Below, in pieces: positions 15,475 through 22,699 of a stretch of 26,105 bases of DNA. Each line of letters opens with the position of its first letter. The first letter of the stretch is position 1. Origin of the DNA: Algorimicrobium sp002414705 (GTDB lineage: Bacteria; Bacteroidota; Bacteroidia; Flavobacteriales; Flavobacteriaceae); assembly GCA_963972425.1 (NCBI GenBank), contig CAXAUF010000042.1, positions 1 to 26,105 of the forward strand, read 5' to 3'. The position numbers and the translations under genes were made by a program. The notes under the pieces are model-generated. The model searched no databases, had not been told where the DNA came from, and saw only the letters and a program-made list of their open reading frames with translations.

Positions 15475-15790
15475 AACTAGAATTTTACAACTATTAGTCA
15501 GATTGTGCTCTTTAAAATATTTAGCTAATTAACAAAAAAAACAAAGCCTTGGAAAACCAAGGCTTATGTAAAATCAAAAAAAGTGAAACCAAACCACTTT
15601 TATATATAATCGTTACTAACTATATGAAAAAACTACTTTTGCTATTAAAGTTAATTATTAACGATTTTGTACTAATCTAATGCAAAAAAATAATCTAAAA
15701 ATAAAATTTCGACAGAATAACCAAAGTCGTTGTTAGAAATCTATTTCATGTCGATTAAAAAAATCAGGATTTAAATAAATTCATTTTATA
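15475..15790 (-). repeat. Array copy 2 (316 bp)
   Basis: Very similar to copy 1 along its whole length. It has a perfect 9-bp AAGCCTTGG/CCAAGGCTT hairpin (15544-15565), AAAGTG/CACTTT (15580-15600), ATCGTTA/TAACGAT (15609-15615 and 15659-15665) and TCGACA/TGTCGA (15709-15714 and 15749-15754). It also has an 18-codon plus-strand frame (15624-15680) of the same length as in copy 1. Confidence 0.92.
15534..15601 (-). terminator. Double terminator of array copy 2
   Basis: On the minus strand AAAGTG/CACTTT (9-nt loop) plus T-run, then AAGCCTTGG/CCAAGGCTT (perfect, 4-nt loop) followed by TTTG and eight T. Oriented like the upstream phosphorelay operon. Confidence 0.65.
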
Positions 15791-16117
15791 GACTAGAATT
15801 TAACTACTATTAGTCAGATTGAGTTCCTTAAAAAATTTAGCTATTTTACAAAAAAAACAAAGCCTTGGAAAAACCAAGGCTTGTGTTACATCAAAAAAAA
15901 GTGAAACCAAACACTTTAATTTAAAAAATCGCTATTAAACATAATACTTAGTTTGCTATTAACTACTTACTTGAGGGTATAAACTATTATGCTGGTACTA
16001 ATTAAAGATTAAATATGATACAAAAAATAAAAATTCGACAGAATAGACAAAGGTGTAGTTAGAAAACCATTTACTGTCGATTAAAAAAAATAAAGATTTA
16101 AATATACTGGTTTTATA
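15791..16117 (-). repeat. Array copy 3 (327 bp)
   Basis: Starts GACTAGAATTT. It keeps the perfect 9-bp AAGCCTTGG/CCAAGGCTT hairpin (15860-15882), AAAGTG/CACTTT (15898-15917) and the perfect TCGACAG/CTGTCGA pair (16035-16041 and 16074-16080). The middle section (about 15920-16020) differs from copies 1-2, lacks their large inverted repeat and has no 18-codon frame. Shares AATCGCTATTAA with copies 0 and 4. Confidence 0.9.
15850..15917 (-). terminator. Double terminator of array copy 3
   Basis: Same arrangement as in copy 2: an AAAGTG/CACTTT hairpin then a perfect AAGCCTTGG/CCAAGGCTT hairpin, each followed by a T-run on the minus strand. Confidence 0.65.
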
Positions 16118-16382
16118 GACTAGAATTTAACTACTATTAGTCAAATTGAGTTTCTTAAAAAATTAGCTATTTCACAAAAAAAAGCCTTGAAAGATTCAAG
16201 GCTTGTTTTACATCAAAAAAAGTGAAACCAAAATCACTTTAATTTAAAAATCGCTATTAAATTAAAATACTAATATAAATTACTATTCTACTTCGTATTC
16301 AAATATAGTAGCAAATATCATGTAAAAATTAAAATTTCGACAAATGAGTGTTTCGTGTTGCTAGAAAGCTGTTAAGTATCGA
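16118..16382 (-). repeat. Array copy 4, fused to the 3' end of the LytTR gene
   Basis: It starts GACTAGAATTT. The last part of the unit runs into the LytTR gene: similarity to the other copies continues through its stop codon and final codons to about 16424. Hairpins: AAGCCTTGAA/TTCAAGGCTT (16182-16204, perfect 10 bp) and AAAGTGA/TCACTTT (16219-16240). The TCGACAG/CTGTCGA pair is reduced to TCGA/TCGA (16337-16340 and 16379-16382). A minus-strand TATATTTG (16307-16300) matches the -7 consensus, but it is not conserved in other copies and has no clear -33 box. Confidence 0.88.
16175..16240 (-). terminator. Double terminator of array copy 4, likely end of the phosphorelay mRNA
   Basis: First terminator pair reached after the LytTR stop codon (about 143 nt downstream): AAAGTGA/TCACTTT with T-run, then a perfect 10-bp AAGCCTTGAA/TTCAAGGCTT with 3-nt loop and T-run. 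Probably ends the four-gene operon transcript. Confidence 0.7.
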
Positions 16383-17081
16383 TTAAAAAAGATTAAGCTT
16401 CTTTAAAAAATCGTTTTTATAGGTTTTCCCTAATGGAATATTGGTCTCACAAACACGAATACCACTATCTATAATTTGATTAATTTTCTGTAAGTTAACA
16501 ACATACGAACGATGTACTTTAAAAAAAGTTGATTCAGGCAATTTACTAAACAAACTTTTTAGTGTAGTATGGACAACAAACGTATCCGTTTGGGTTACAA
16601 CGCTAACATAGTCACCTTTTGATTCTATATAGCACAAATCTTCAAAATCAATTTTAACCAACCGCTTATTTATATTAACAAACAAATAATCTGCTTGCTG
16701 ATCATTCTCTTTGCTTACAGAGGCATCCTTTACATACATATTTAGTTTACCTATGGTCAAATTAAAACGCTCTGGTACAATTGGTTTTAATAGATAATCT
16801 AACACGTAGGGATACTCAAAAGCCTTAATAGCAAAGTCCGAATCTGACGTTATTAAAATTATTTTAGGACTAGATTTTAGCGTTTGAATAAAGTCGAACC
16901 CTGAAAATCCTGGCATATGAATATCCAGAAAAATCAAATCAATATCTGTTGTGTTTAAAAACTTGAGAGCTTCGATAGGGCTTGAAAACTCATCAATAAA
17001 ATTTAAAACATTATGCTCATCACATAAACCTTTTATAATGGTTCTTGATGTGGCTTCGTCATCAATTATTATATAATTCAT
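16383..17081 (-). CDS. LytTR-family response regulator
   Basis: 232 aa. Receiver domain 1-115 with acid pair D7/D8, phospho-acceptor D53 (FLDIHMPG), T78 (LITSD) and K99 (LLKP). LytTR DNA-binding domain about 130-232, including the family hallmark FFKVHRSYVVN and the C-terminal IPLGKTYK. The family binds DNA through beta strands, usually at paired short direct repeats. Last gene of the relay operon, 10 nt after the Hpt gene, so it is the probable output of the relay. Its final codons are echoed at the end of each array unit downstream, showing that the array grew from this gene's 3' end. Confidence 0.93.
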   Translation of the reverse strand: MNYIIIDDEATSRTIIKGLCDEHNVLNFIDEFSSPIEALKFLNTTDIDLIFLDIHMPGFSGFDFIQTLKSSPKIILITSDSDFAIKAFEYPYVLDYLLKPIVPERFNLTIGKLNMYVKDASVSKENDQQADYLFVNINKRLVKIDFEDLCYIESKGDYVSVVTQTDTFVVHTTLKSLFSKLPESTFFKVHRSYVVNLQKINQIIDSGIRVCETNIPLGKTYKNDFLKKLNLF

Positions 17082-17091
17082 AGGCTATTAA

Positions 17092-17412
17092 TTATACGAT
17101 TTGTTTTAAAAAAAGTGTTATTTTATGTAACACGCTTTCAAATTCATCTTGAAAGGCTATTTGGTTAAGTTTAAGACTCGCTTCATACTCTATTGCTAAT
17201 TTATGACCTTTTTCTAAACTTAAAACAGCCATTTTATGTTTTAATTTATGAACAATTTTTGCAATTTCATTATAATCTCCTGCGAGCAATTTTTGATAAT
17301 ATAATTCTTTTTCAACAGGAAACTCATCTTTTATAACCTGTAAAATCTTTGTTTCAAAATCAGTATTGCCTTTGGACAATTTTCTAATGTAATCTAAACT
17401 AGGCGTTTCCAA
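17092..17412 (-). CDS. Hpt-domain phosphotransfer protein
   Basis: 106 aa, a lone Hpt four-helix bundle. The acceptor is most likely H55 in AKIVHKLKHKMAVL (51-64), equivalent to the family's AHxLKG; the usual Gly after LK is replaced by H59. The rest is helical with many Glu/Lys/Leu. It should carry phosphate from a receiver to another receiver in the cytoplasm. It sits 4 nt after the kinase gene and 10 nt before the LytTR gene, which suggests transfer to D53 of that regulator. Confidence 0.85.
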   Translation of the reverse strand: METPSLDYIRKLSKGNTDFETKILQVIKDEFPVEKELYYQKLLAGDYNEIAKIVHKLKHKMAVLSLEKGHKLAIEYEASLKLNQIAFQDEFESVLHKITLFLKQIV

Positions 17413-17416
17413 AATA

Positions 17417-19555
17417 CTATTTATTTAAAGTGAAAAAGAATGTTGTTCCAACACCAAGTTCCGATTCTATTCTAATAGTGCAATTATAAATATTTAAAAT
17501 CTTTTTAACTATGGATAAACCAATTCCCGAATTATGAGACTTCTGATGGATGGAATTAAATATTTTAAAAATCTTTTTATGGTATTTTTCATCTATTCCA
17601 ACGCCATTGTCGCTTACTGAAAACTCATAGTGCTTTTCTTGCTCTGAAAAATCAATGGTAATGATGCCTTGTGGCTTATCATTATGTTCTATAGCATTCA
17701 TGATTAGGTTTTGAAAAATTTGGCGCGCTTTCATTCTATCAACAATAATAGTAGGCAAAGTTTGCTTAATTGTAATTGATATATTTTGTGGAATATGAAT
17801 AGTTTGTAATATGGTATCTAATAATTCATTTAAATCGATATTATGATCCAAAACGGTTTCTTCAGAAATACTTGCATATTTTAGAATTCCAGAAATAAGG
17901 GTATCCATTTTTTCTAGTGTAAGTTCCAACTGCTTAAAATGCTGAATACTTTCCGGCTTTAACTTACTCAAATTATCCGTTTTTATCCAATTTGCTAAAG
18001 CACTTATATTGCGCAAAGGTGATTTTAAATCGTGCGATACAATATGGGCATACTCTTCTAATTCTTCGTTACTTTTTTTAAGTTTTTCGAGTAGATTTTC
18101 TTTTTGAATTTCTAATTTTTTTTGTTTTGTGATATCCAAATGGATACCAATAGAACCAATTATTTCATCGTTTATATTATAATTTGGCGCACCACTAATT
18201 AGCCAATATCTATCTGCATTCTCTTTGTTTTTTGCTGTTACCTCATAAATATTAGACTCACCTTTAACCCGATTATCCACTTGGGCTTTTAACATTTTTT
18301 TACTCGCTTCATCTAATAAAATATCGGCTCCTGTTTTACCAATTAATTCGTATTCTTTATAGCCCGACATTTGTTCAAAACTCTTATTTACCATAAGAAT
18401 AACGTCATTATTATCTACTTCAATTAAACCCAAATTCATGTTTGAAATAATATTACTATACTTCTCACGCTGTGCTTCCAAGCTTTTTTGGTAGTTTCTA
18501 TTTAGTGTTACATCCCGATAACTCCATAAATGCCCTAAATATTCATCATCATTAAAAATGGGAATATAATCACGCTCTAAAATGGTATTATTGGCCATAA
18601 CAACCTCGTCAGCAATAGCTTTCTCTCGTTTTTCTAGGAGCTGAGCAATACGTTCTGTAAAATGCTCTGGATTTTTAAATAAATGTTTACTCTGTTCAGC
18701 CGCATTACTACAATCTTGACCTATTAAGTATTCTGGACTTAATGGGATTTGAAAAAAATTGCAGAATCTCTGGTTGGTTAAAATTATTTTTCTGTTTTCG
18801 TCTTCTAATAGTATACCTGTATCTAAACCTGAAATTAAGCTGTAAAGTCTTTTTTGTGATGTAATTAAATCGCGATCAGATTGATCTTTCTCACGCATAT
18901 CCAATGCGTGCTTTACTTTTAAAGCAGCTACTTTAGCAATACTCTCTACTGTTTTAAGCTGCTGCCTGGTGAAAAAATTCTTATCTGGGTGTTCAGAATC
19001 TATAATTCCAATTACATGTCCATTTAATATAATTGGTACTGTTAATTCGGAAAATCTAGTTTCAATATCTTCAATATATCTATCATCCTTACTGGTATCA
19101 TGAATAAGTTCAGATTTACCAGATTTAGCTACAGAACCAACAATTCCTTCGCCAATTGGCATCAGTAATTTGTTGATAATCTCACCGTTTTCAGTTAATT
19201 TCCTACCGCTAGCCGCTATTTGCTCCAAATGGTTTTTATCTTTATAAACAGCATAAATAACACAATCATTGGTGCCTAAGAATTGTGATAAAATATCTGA
19301 AATTTCTTGAGCTATTTCATAAATATTATAGGACCCAAATAATCGGTTAATAACAATATCTAAAACACCAATTAATTGCCCTTTGGTTTTGGTTGAAGCT
19401 TCATCCGTTGTAGTCACAGTATCAATAACAACACGAGTACTTTTTAATGTTTTATTCTCTAATGTCTTAATCCTTAAAGCCTCATCCAACGACTTGTTTT
19501 TTAATCGTTCTGACTCTAATTCCCGTTGCAAGTTTGCAATAATTATTGCTTCCAT
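17417..19555 (-). CDS. GAF-PAS-PAS sensor histidine kinase
   Basis: 712 aa with no membrane segment, so a soluble sensor. Order: N-terminal coiled coil (1-45), GAF domain (about 65-215, PIGEGIVGSVAKSGKSELI), PAS 1 (235-350), PAS 2 (365-478, with YWLISGAPNYN and IHLDITKQKK), coiled linker (478-502), histidine-kinase dimerisation domain with H508 (IVSHDLKSPLRN), then the ATPase domain: N-box around N620 (NLIMNAIEHN), G1 at 648-654 (SDNGVGI) and G2 at 677-681 (GIGLS). No receiver domain is fused, unlike hybrid kinases; a separate receiver gene lies 9 nt upstream. Ligand unknown; GAF and PAS domains could sense a small molecule, redox state or light. Confidence 0.93.
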   Translation of the reverse strand: MEAIIIANLQRELESERLKNKSLDEALRIKTLENKTLKSTRVVIDTVTTTDEASTKTKGQLIGVLDIVINRLFGSYNIYEIAQEISDILSQFLGTNDCVIYAVYKDKNHLEQIAASGRKLTENGEIINKLLMPIGEGIVGSVAKSGKSELIHDTSKDDRYIEDIETRFSELTVPIILNGHVIGIIDSEHPDKNFFTRQQLKTVESIAKVAALKVKHALDMREKDQSDRDLITSQKRLYSLISGLDTGILLEDENRKIILTNQRFCNFFQIPLSPEYLIGQDCSNAAEQSKHLFKNPEHFTERIAQLLEKREKAIADEVVMANNTILERDYIPIFNDDEYLGHLWSYRDVTLNRNYQKSLEAQREKYSNIISNMNLGLIEVDNNDVILMVNKSFEQMSGYKEYELIGKTGADILLDEASKKMLKAQVDNRVKGESNIYEVTAKNKENADRYWLISGAPNYNINDEIIGSIGIHLDITKQKKLEIQKENLLEKLKKSNEELEEYAHIVSHDLKSPLRNISALANWIKTDNLSKLKPESIQHFKQLELTLEKMDTLISGILKYASISEETVLDHNIDLNELLDTILQTIHIPQNISITIKQTLPTIIVDRMKARQIFQNLIMNAIEHNDKPQGIITIDFSEQEKHYEFSVSDNGVGIDEKYHKKIFKIFNSIHQKSHNSGIGLSIVKKILNIYNCTIRIESELGVGTTFFFTLNK

Positions 19556-19564
19556 ACTTTAAAA

Positions 19565-19975
19565 TTAATGCACTAATTGGTTATGCATCCAATATTGAAA
19601 AAAGCACTGAATACAGGACACATACTCTTCATATTTAAGAGGTTTTAAAACATATCCTGCAATTCCCATACGGTAACATTCCAAAACATCTTTTTTATTG
19701 CTAGATGTGGTTAGAATTACCGTTGGAATACACTTAAAATCTTCGTGAGTTTTTAAGTATTCTAAAAACTCTAAACCATTCATTCTTGACATATTTAAAT
19801 CCAACAATATGATATTAGGGAGATTTTTAGTTTCGTTTAAGTAAACTATGGCTTCTTCACCATTTGCAGATTGAGATACAGTATGGTTGTACTCCAAGTT
19901 TAATAAAACTCTCTGGAATTTCATGACTTCAATAGCATCATCTTCTACCAAAAGAATATTGAGTGGTTTATTCAT
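19565..19975 (-). CDS. Single-domain response regulator (CheY/Rcp1-like)
   Basis: 136 aa, receiver only. Acid pair D12/D13 (LLVEDDAIE), acceptor D59 (IILLDLNMSRMNG), Thr in VILTTSS and Lys in YVLKPLK. The long insertion around the acceptor and the length fit the Rcp1-type receivers common beside GAF/PAS kinases in Bacteroidota. First gene of the operon. It probably takes phosphate from the kinase and passes it to the Hpt protein, standing in for the receiver of a hybrid kinase. I find no perfect TAnnTTTG in the 128 nt upstream. Confidence 0.9.
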   Translation of the reverse strand: MNKPLNILLVEDDAIEVMKFQRVLLNLEYNHTVSQSANGEEAIVYLNETKNLPNIILLDLNMSRMNGLEFLEYLKTHEDFKCIPTVILTTSSNKKDVLECYRMGIAGYVLKPLKYEEYVSCIQCFFQYWMHNQLVH

Positions 19976-20103
19976 TTAAAATAATAATTTAAAAAGGCAA
20001 GATAGTAGATTTCAATGATTAAAGGTACATAAAATCAAGTTCAACTTATAAAAAACAACAACTTTAAAGTCTTAAAATACCACAAAGTATAAGCTGGAAA
20101 AAA

Positions 20104-20469
20104 TCACTTTAATAACTCCTCTTGAACCATTTTTGTTAAGGACTTGAAAATCAGAACGTAAGAATCATCAATCATCTGTTTTATAAGTGAGATTGATAAT
20201 TCGCCTTTATAAAGTTTGAGCGTATTCCAGTGTATTTTGCTCATATGATATCCAGGTTCCACACTTTCATAATTTGCGCGTAGCTCCAACGCATATTCAG
20301 GATCACATTTTACGTTTATTGCAGCTTCATCTTGTTCCCAATTTTTTAAGGAAGTCAGCAGAAACATTTTATTACCAACTTTAAAAACTAACACATCTTC
20401 ATCAAACGGAAAGTGTTCAGTAACGCCTTTTTTTGAAATACAATACTCCCGAAGTTGTTCGATATTCAT
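20104..20469 (-). CDS. MmcQ/YjbR family protein
   Basis: 121 aa, full length. Typical opening NIEQLREYCISKKGVTEHFPFDEDVLVFKVGNK in pieces (2-34), middle INVKCDPEYALELRANY and GYHMSKIHWNT (74-84), and the closing LIKQMIDDSY helix. The fold resembles CyaY/DNA-binding modules; the function of these small cytoplasmic proteins is not settled. It starts 3 nt after a 50-codon frame and is probably in a transcript with it and the cyclase-family gene. Confidence 0.9.
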   Translation of the reverse strand: MNIEQLREYCISKKGVTEHFPFDEDVLVFKVGNKMFLLTSLKNWEQDEAAINVKCDPEYALELRANYESVEPGYHMSKIHWNTLKLYKGELSISLIKQMIDDSYVLIFKSLTKMVQEELLK

Positions 20470-20472
20470 GAT

Positions 20473-20625
20473 TTATTTTTCTAACGGATTTGTTTCTGAA
20501 AATTCAGATATTTTTACTACCGAATAATCTATTTTCCAACCAATTAACACTAAATTTTCAATTAAAGAAATGGCTTCAACGACTTCGCGGTGTGCTAATT
20601 TATATAAACCAAAAAATATATCCAT
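20473..20625 (-). CDS. Small hypothetical protein, 50 aa
   Basis: ATG at 20625-20623, stop at 20475-20473. The protein begins MDIFFGLYKLAHREVVEAIS and ends in a charged tail NPLEK. The first 30 residues could form an amphipathic or partly hydrophobic helix. It fills the gap between the cyclase-family stop (24 nt upstream) and the MmcQ/YjbR start (3 nt downstream), as expected for a real operon gene. I do not recognise the family. Confidence 0.5.
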   Translation of the reverse strand: MDIFFGLYKLAHREVVEAISLIENLVLIGWKIDYSVVKISEFSETNPLEK

Positions 20626-20649
20626 AATTAGTATTTGCACATATCTAAT

Positions 20650-21396
20650 TTACTCAATTTCAAATAAAACAGGTTTACTTGGTGTGGCATCATTTTCAAA
20701 AGGTGCAATTTGAAGATTTAAAAAATAGGTGCCATCTTCAACTGCATTTGGCACAAAAATTAATTCCGTAATGGTTGCATCCATACGCTTTCGGCCAGAA
20801 GTATTCCAAAAAGCATGATGTGCTAGCAATTGTCCATCATCTTTTTCTTTATCCACACTTGGTAAATCTATCAGTAAATGTTTGACGCCTTTTTCACGTA
20901 AATAGATTGCTGCTTCCTCTAATAAATAAGGTGGATTTGTATTCGAGTATTGCTGATTTAATTTCTCATTTGTATTCGGAATTGTTCTCAAAATAACAGC
21001 CTCGCGTTTTTTATTTCCCAAAGCAAACTGGATTTGTTTTTTGGAGATAATAAAATCCGTTTTATGTTTTTCTGGAGCAACTGTTATCACTTCTGCCAAA
21101 AAGAAAAACTGTTTTAAATTCTGATTTACAGAATGCACTTTTTTTGTAATATGCCCAACACATTCCGTATGTGTTCCGTGTGCATGCGGATTGAAAAAAA
21201 TATTATTAAAATTAATATCGGCTCCTCCTACTACACTTGCTATCCAATCGCCATCTTGAACAGGTTCAATCTTTGGAGGATCTTGATACCAGGCATTCAC
21301 ATTATTTAGTGCAGCACGCATGGGAATGGAGATGTCCAAGGGTTTGGATAAATCTATTTTATATTTTTTTGAATTGGTTTCAATGGTTGCAATCAT
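20650..21396 (-). CDS. Cyclase-family (kynurenine formamidase-like) metal hydrolase
   Basis: 248 aa. The family metal-site region reads NPHAHGTHTECVGH (69-82), related to the HxGTHxDxPxH signature but with Glu (E78) in place of the usual Asp and an altered first position. LDISIPM (20-26) and YLLEEAAIYLREKGVKHL, followed by DLPSVD, are also family features. Members hydrolyse N-formylkynurenine, isatin or related amides and lactams; the actual substrate is unknown here, since no kynurenine genes are nearby. It starts 71 nt after the hemW stop. Confidence 0.83.
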   Translation of the reverse strand: MIATIETNSKKYKIDLSKPLDISIPMRAALNNVNAWYQDPPKIEPVQDGDWIASVVGGADINFNNIFFNPHAHGTHTECVGHITKKVHSVNQNLKQFFFLAEVITVAPEKHKTDFIISKKQIQFALGNKKREAVILRTIPNTNEKLNQQYSNTNPPYLLEEAAIYLREKGVKHLLIDLPSVDKEKDDGQLLAHHAFWNTSGRKRMDATITELIFVPNAVEDGTYFLNLQIAPFENDATPSKPVLFEIE

Positions 21397-21467
21397 GTTT
21401 CTAATTTTCTATAATCAATGTGGTTATAAGAAACGTAAAAGTCAGGATAAATACAACTCTAGACCGT

Positions 21468-22613
21468 TTAATTTAGTAGAAATAAATCGGATGCAATCCC
21501 ATCACATAAAAACAATCCTTTTTTGGTAACACGCAAGGTGTTTTTTTCAATATATAACAACTGATTTTTTATATGTTTTTCAGATTCTTTTAGCAGTAAT
21601 TCTTTAAAATGTATTCCAAAATCACGCTCAATTTTATCTAATGAAACACCCCAAATAGTGCGTAAACCTGTCATAATATATTCGTTATACTGATCGGATT
21701 TTGATAGTTTTTCAATTTCTATTGGCAACTTATTTTCCAATAGAGACTGTATGTATTTTGAATTATTTCTAACATTCCAACCACGTTCGTTTCCATTGAA
21801 AGAATGTGCCGAAGGTCCAATTCCCAAATAGGATTTACCTTGCCAATAAGCTGAATTGTTTCGGCTGAAATAATCGGGTTTCCCAAAGTTAGACAACTCA
21901 TAATGCACAAAACCATGTTGGGTAAGTGTATCCACTAAAATATGGAATTGTTGTTCCGCCAAAGCATCGTCTACATTTTTAATAACGCCTTTTTCAATAA
22001 AACTCGCTAAAGCTGTTTTGGGTTCAACCGTTAGGGCATAACTAGAAATATGTGGAATATTAAAAGCTAAAGCAGTTTCAATATTTTTAAGCCATTGGTC
22101 ATTTGTTGAACCTGGAATCCCGTAAATTAAATCGACAGAAATATTATCGAAATACGTGGTGGCTTCCTGTAAAGCGTTTTTAGCTTCTTTTGAATTATGC
22201 GCACGATTCATGAGTTTTAAATCGCTTTCAAAAAAAGATTGAATGCCAATGGATAATCGGTTAATACCAATGCTTTTGTAATCTTGAAAAACGGTATTTG
22301 AGGCATCTTTTGCAGAAATTAAATCGTCTGGATTGGCTTCTAAAGTGATTTCAGGATTATCGGAAACTTGATAATTTTTATAAACGGCATCAATGAGCCC
22401 TTTCAATTCATCTTTATTTAAAAGACTAGGTGTACCGCCTCCAAAATAAATGGTTTCAACTTGGATATTTTTGAATTCGTCCTTTCGCAACTGAAGCTCG
22501 GTGACTAAAGCCTGAAGCAATTCATCTTTCTTTTTTAAGGACGTAGAAAAATGAAAGTCACAATAATGACACGCTTGCTTGCAAAACGGGATGTGGATGT
22601 AAATTCCGGCCAT
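21468..22613 (-). CDS. hemW: Radical SAM heme chaperone HemW
   Basis: 381 aa. The iron-sulfur motif CxxxCxxC is at C11, C15 and C18 (FCKQACHYCDFHF); the fourth nearby Cys of true oxygen-independent coproporphyrinogen oxidase (HemN) is absent, which marks HemW. Also visible: IYFGGGTPSLL, EANPDD, RLSIGIQSF, and the C-terminal HemW region (MTGLRTIWGVSL). HemW binds heme and delivers it to respiratory proteins in the cytoplasm. Lies between ruvC and the cyclase-family gene on the same strand. Confidence 0.93.
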   Translation of the reverse strand: MAGIYIHIPFCKQACHYCDFHFSTSLKKKDELLQALVTELQLRKDEFKNIQVETIYFGGGTPSLLNKDELKGLIDAVYKNYQVSDNPEITLEANPDDLISAKDASNTVFQDYKSIGINRLSIGIQSFFESDLKLMNRAHNSKEAKNALQEATTYFDNISVDLIYGIPGSTNDQWLKNIETALAFNIPHISSYALTVEPKTALASFIEKGVIKNVDDALAEQQFHILVDTLTQHGFVHYELSNFGKPDYFSRNNSAYWQGKSYLGIGPSAHSFNGNERGWNVRNNSKYIQSLLENKLPIEIEKLSKSDQYNEYIMTGLRTIWGVSLDKIERDFGIHFKELLLKESEKHIKNQLLYIEKNTLRVTKKGLFLCDGIASDLFLLN

Positions 22614-22629
22614 TTTTTTATATTCAGTC

Positions 22630-22652
22630 TCAAGCCGTTTTTACGCGCTTGA
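22630..22652 (-). terminator. Possible weak terminator after ruvC
   Basis: TCAAGC-CG (22630-22637) pairs with CG-(C)-GCTTGA (22644-22652) around TTTTTA. It lies about 48 nt past the ruvC stop, but the T-run on the minus strand is offset by about 10 nt, so termination is uncertain. Confidence 0.3.
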
Positions 22653-22699
22653 AGTGCTTAAAATCTCTTTTATTTTATAATTACAATACTGCAATCTAC

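Noticed and set aside
15161..16382. CRISPR array
   Set aside because: Unit length is over 300 bp, copies diverge throughout, and there are no short identical repeats separated by unique spacers or cas genes.
14916..16382. Insertion sequence or MITE cluster
   Set aside because: There are no terminal inverted repeats bounding each unit, no target-site duplications seen and no transposase; tandem head-to-tail order and the LytTR tail point to local duplication.
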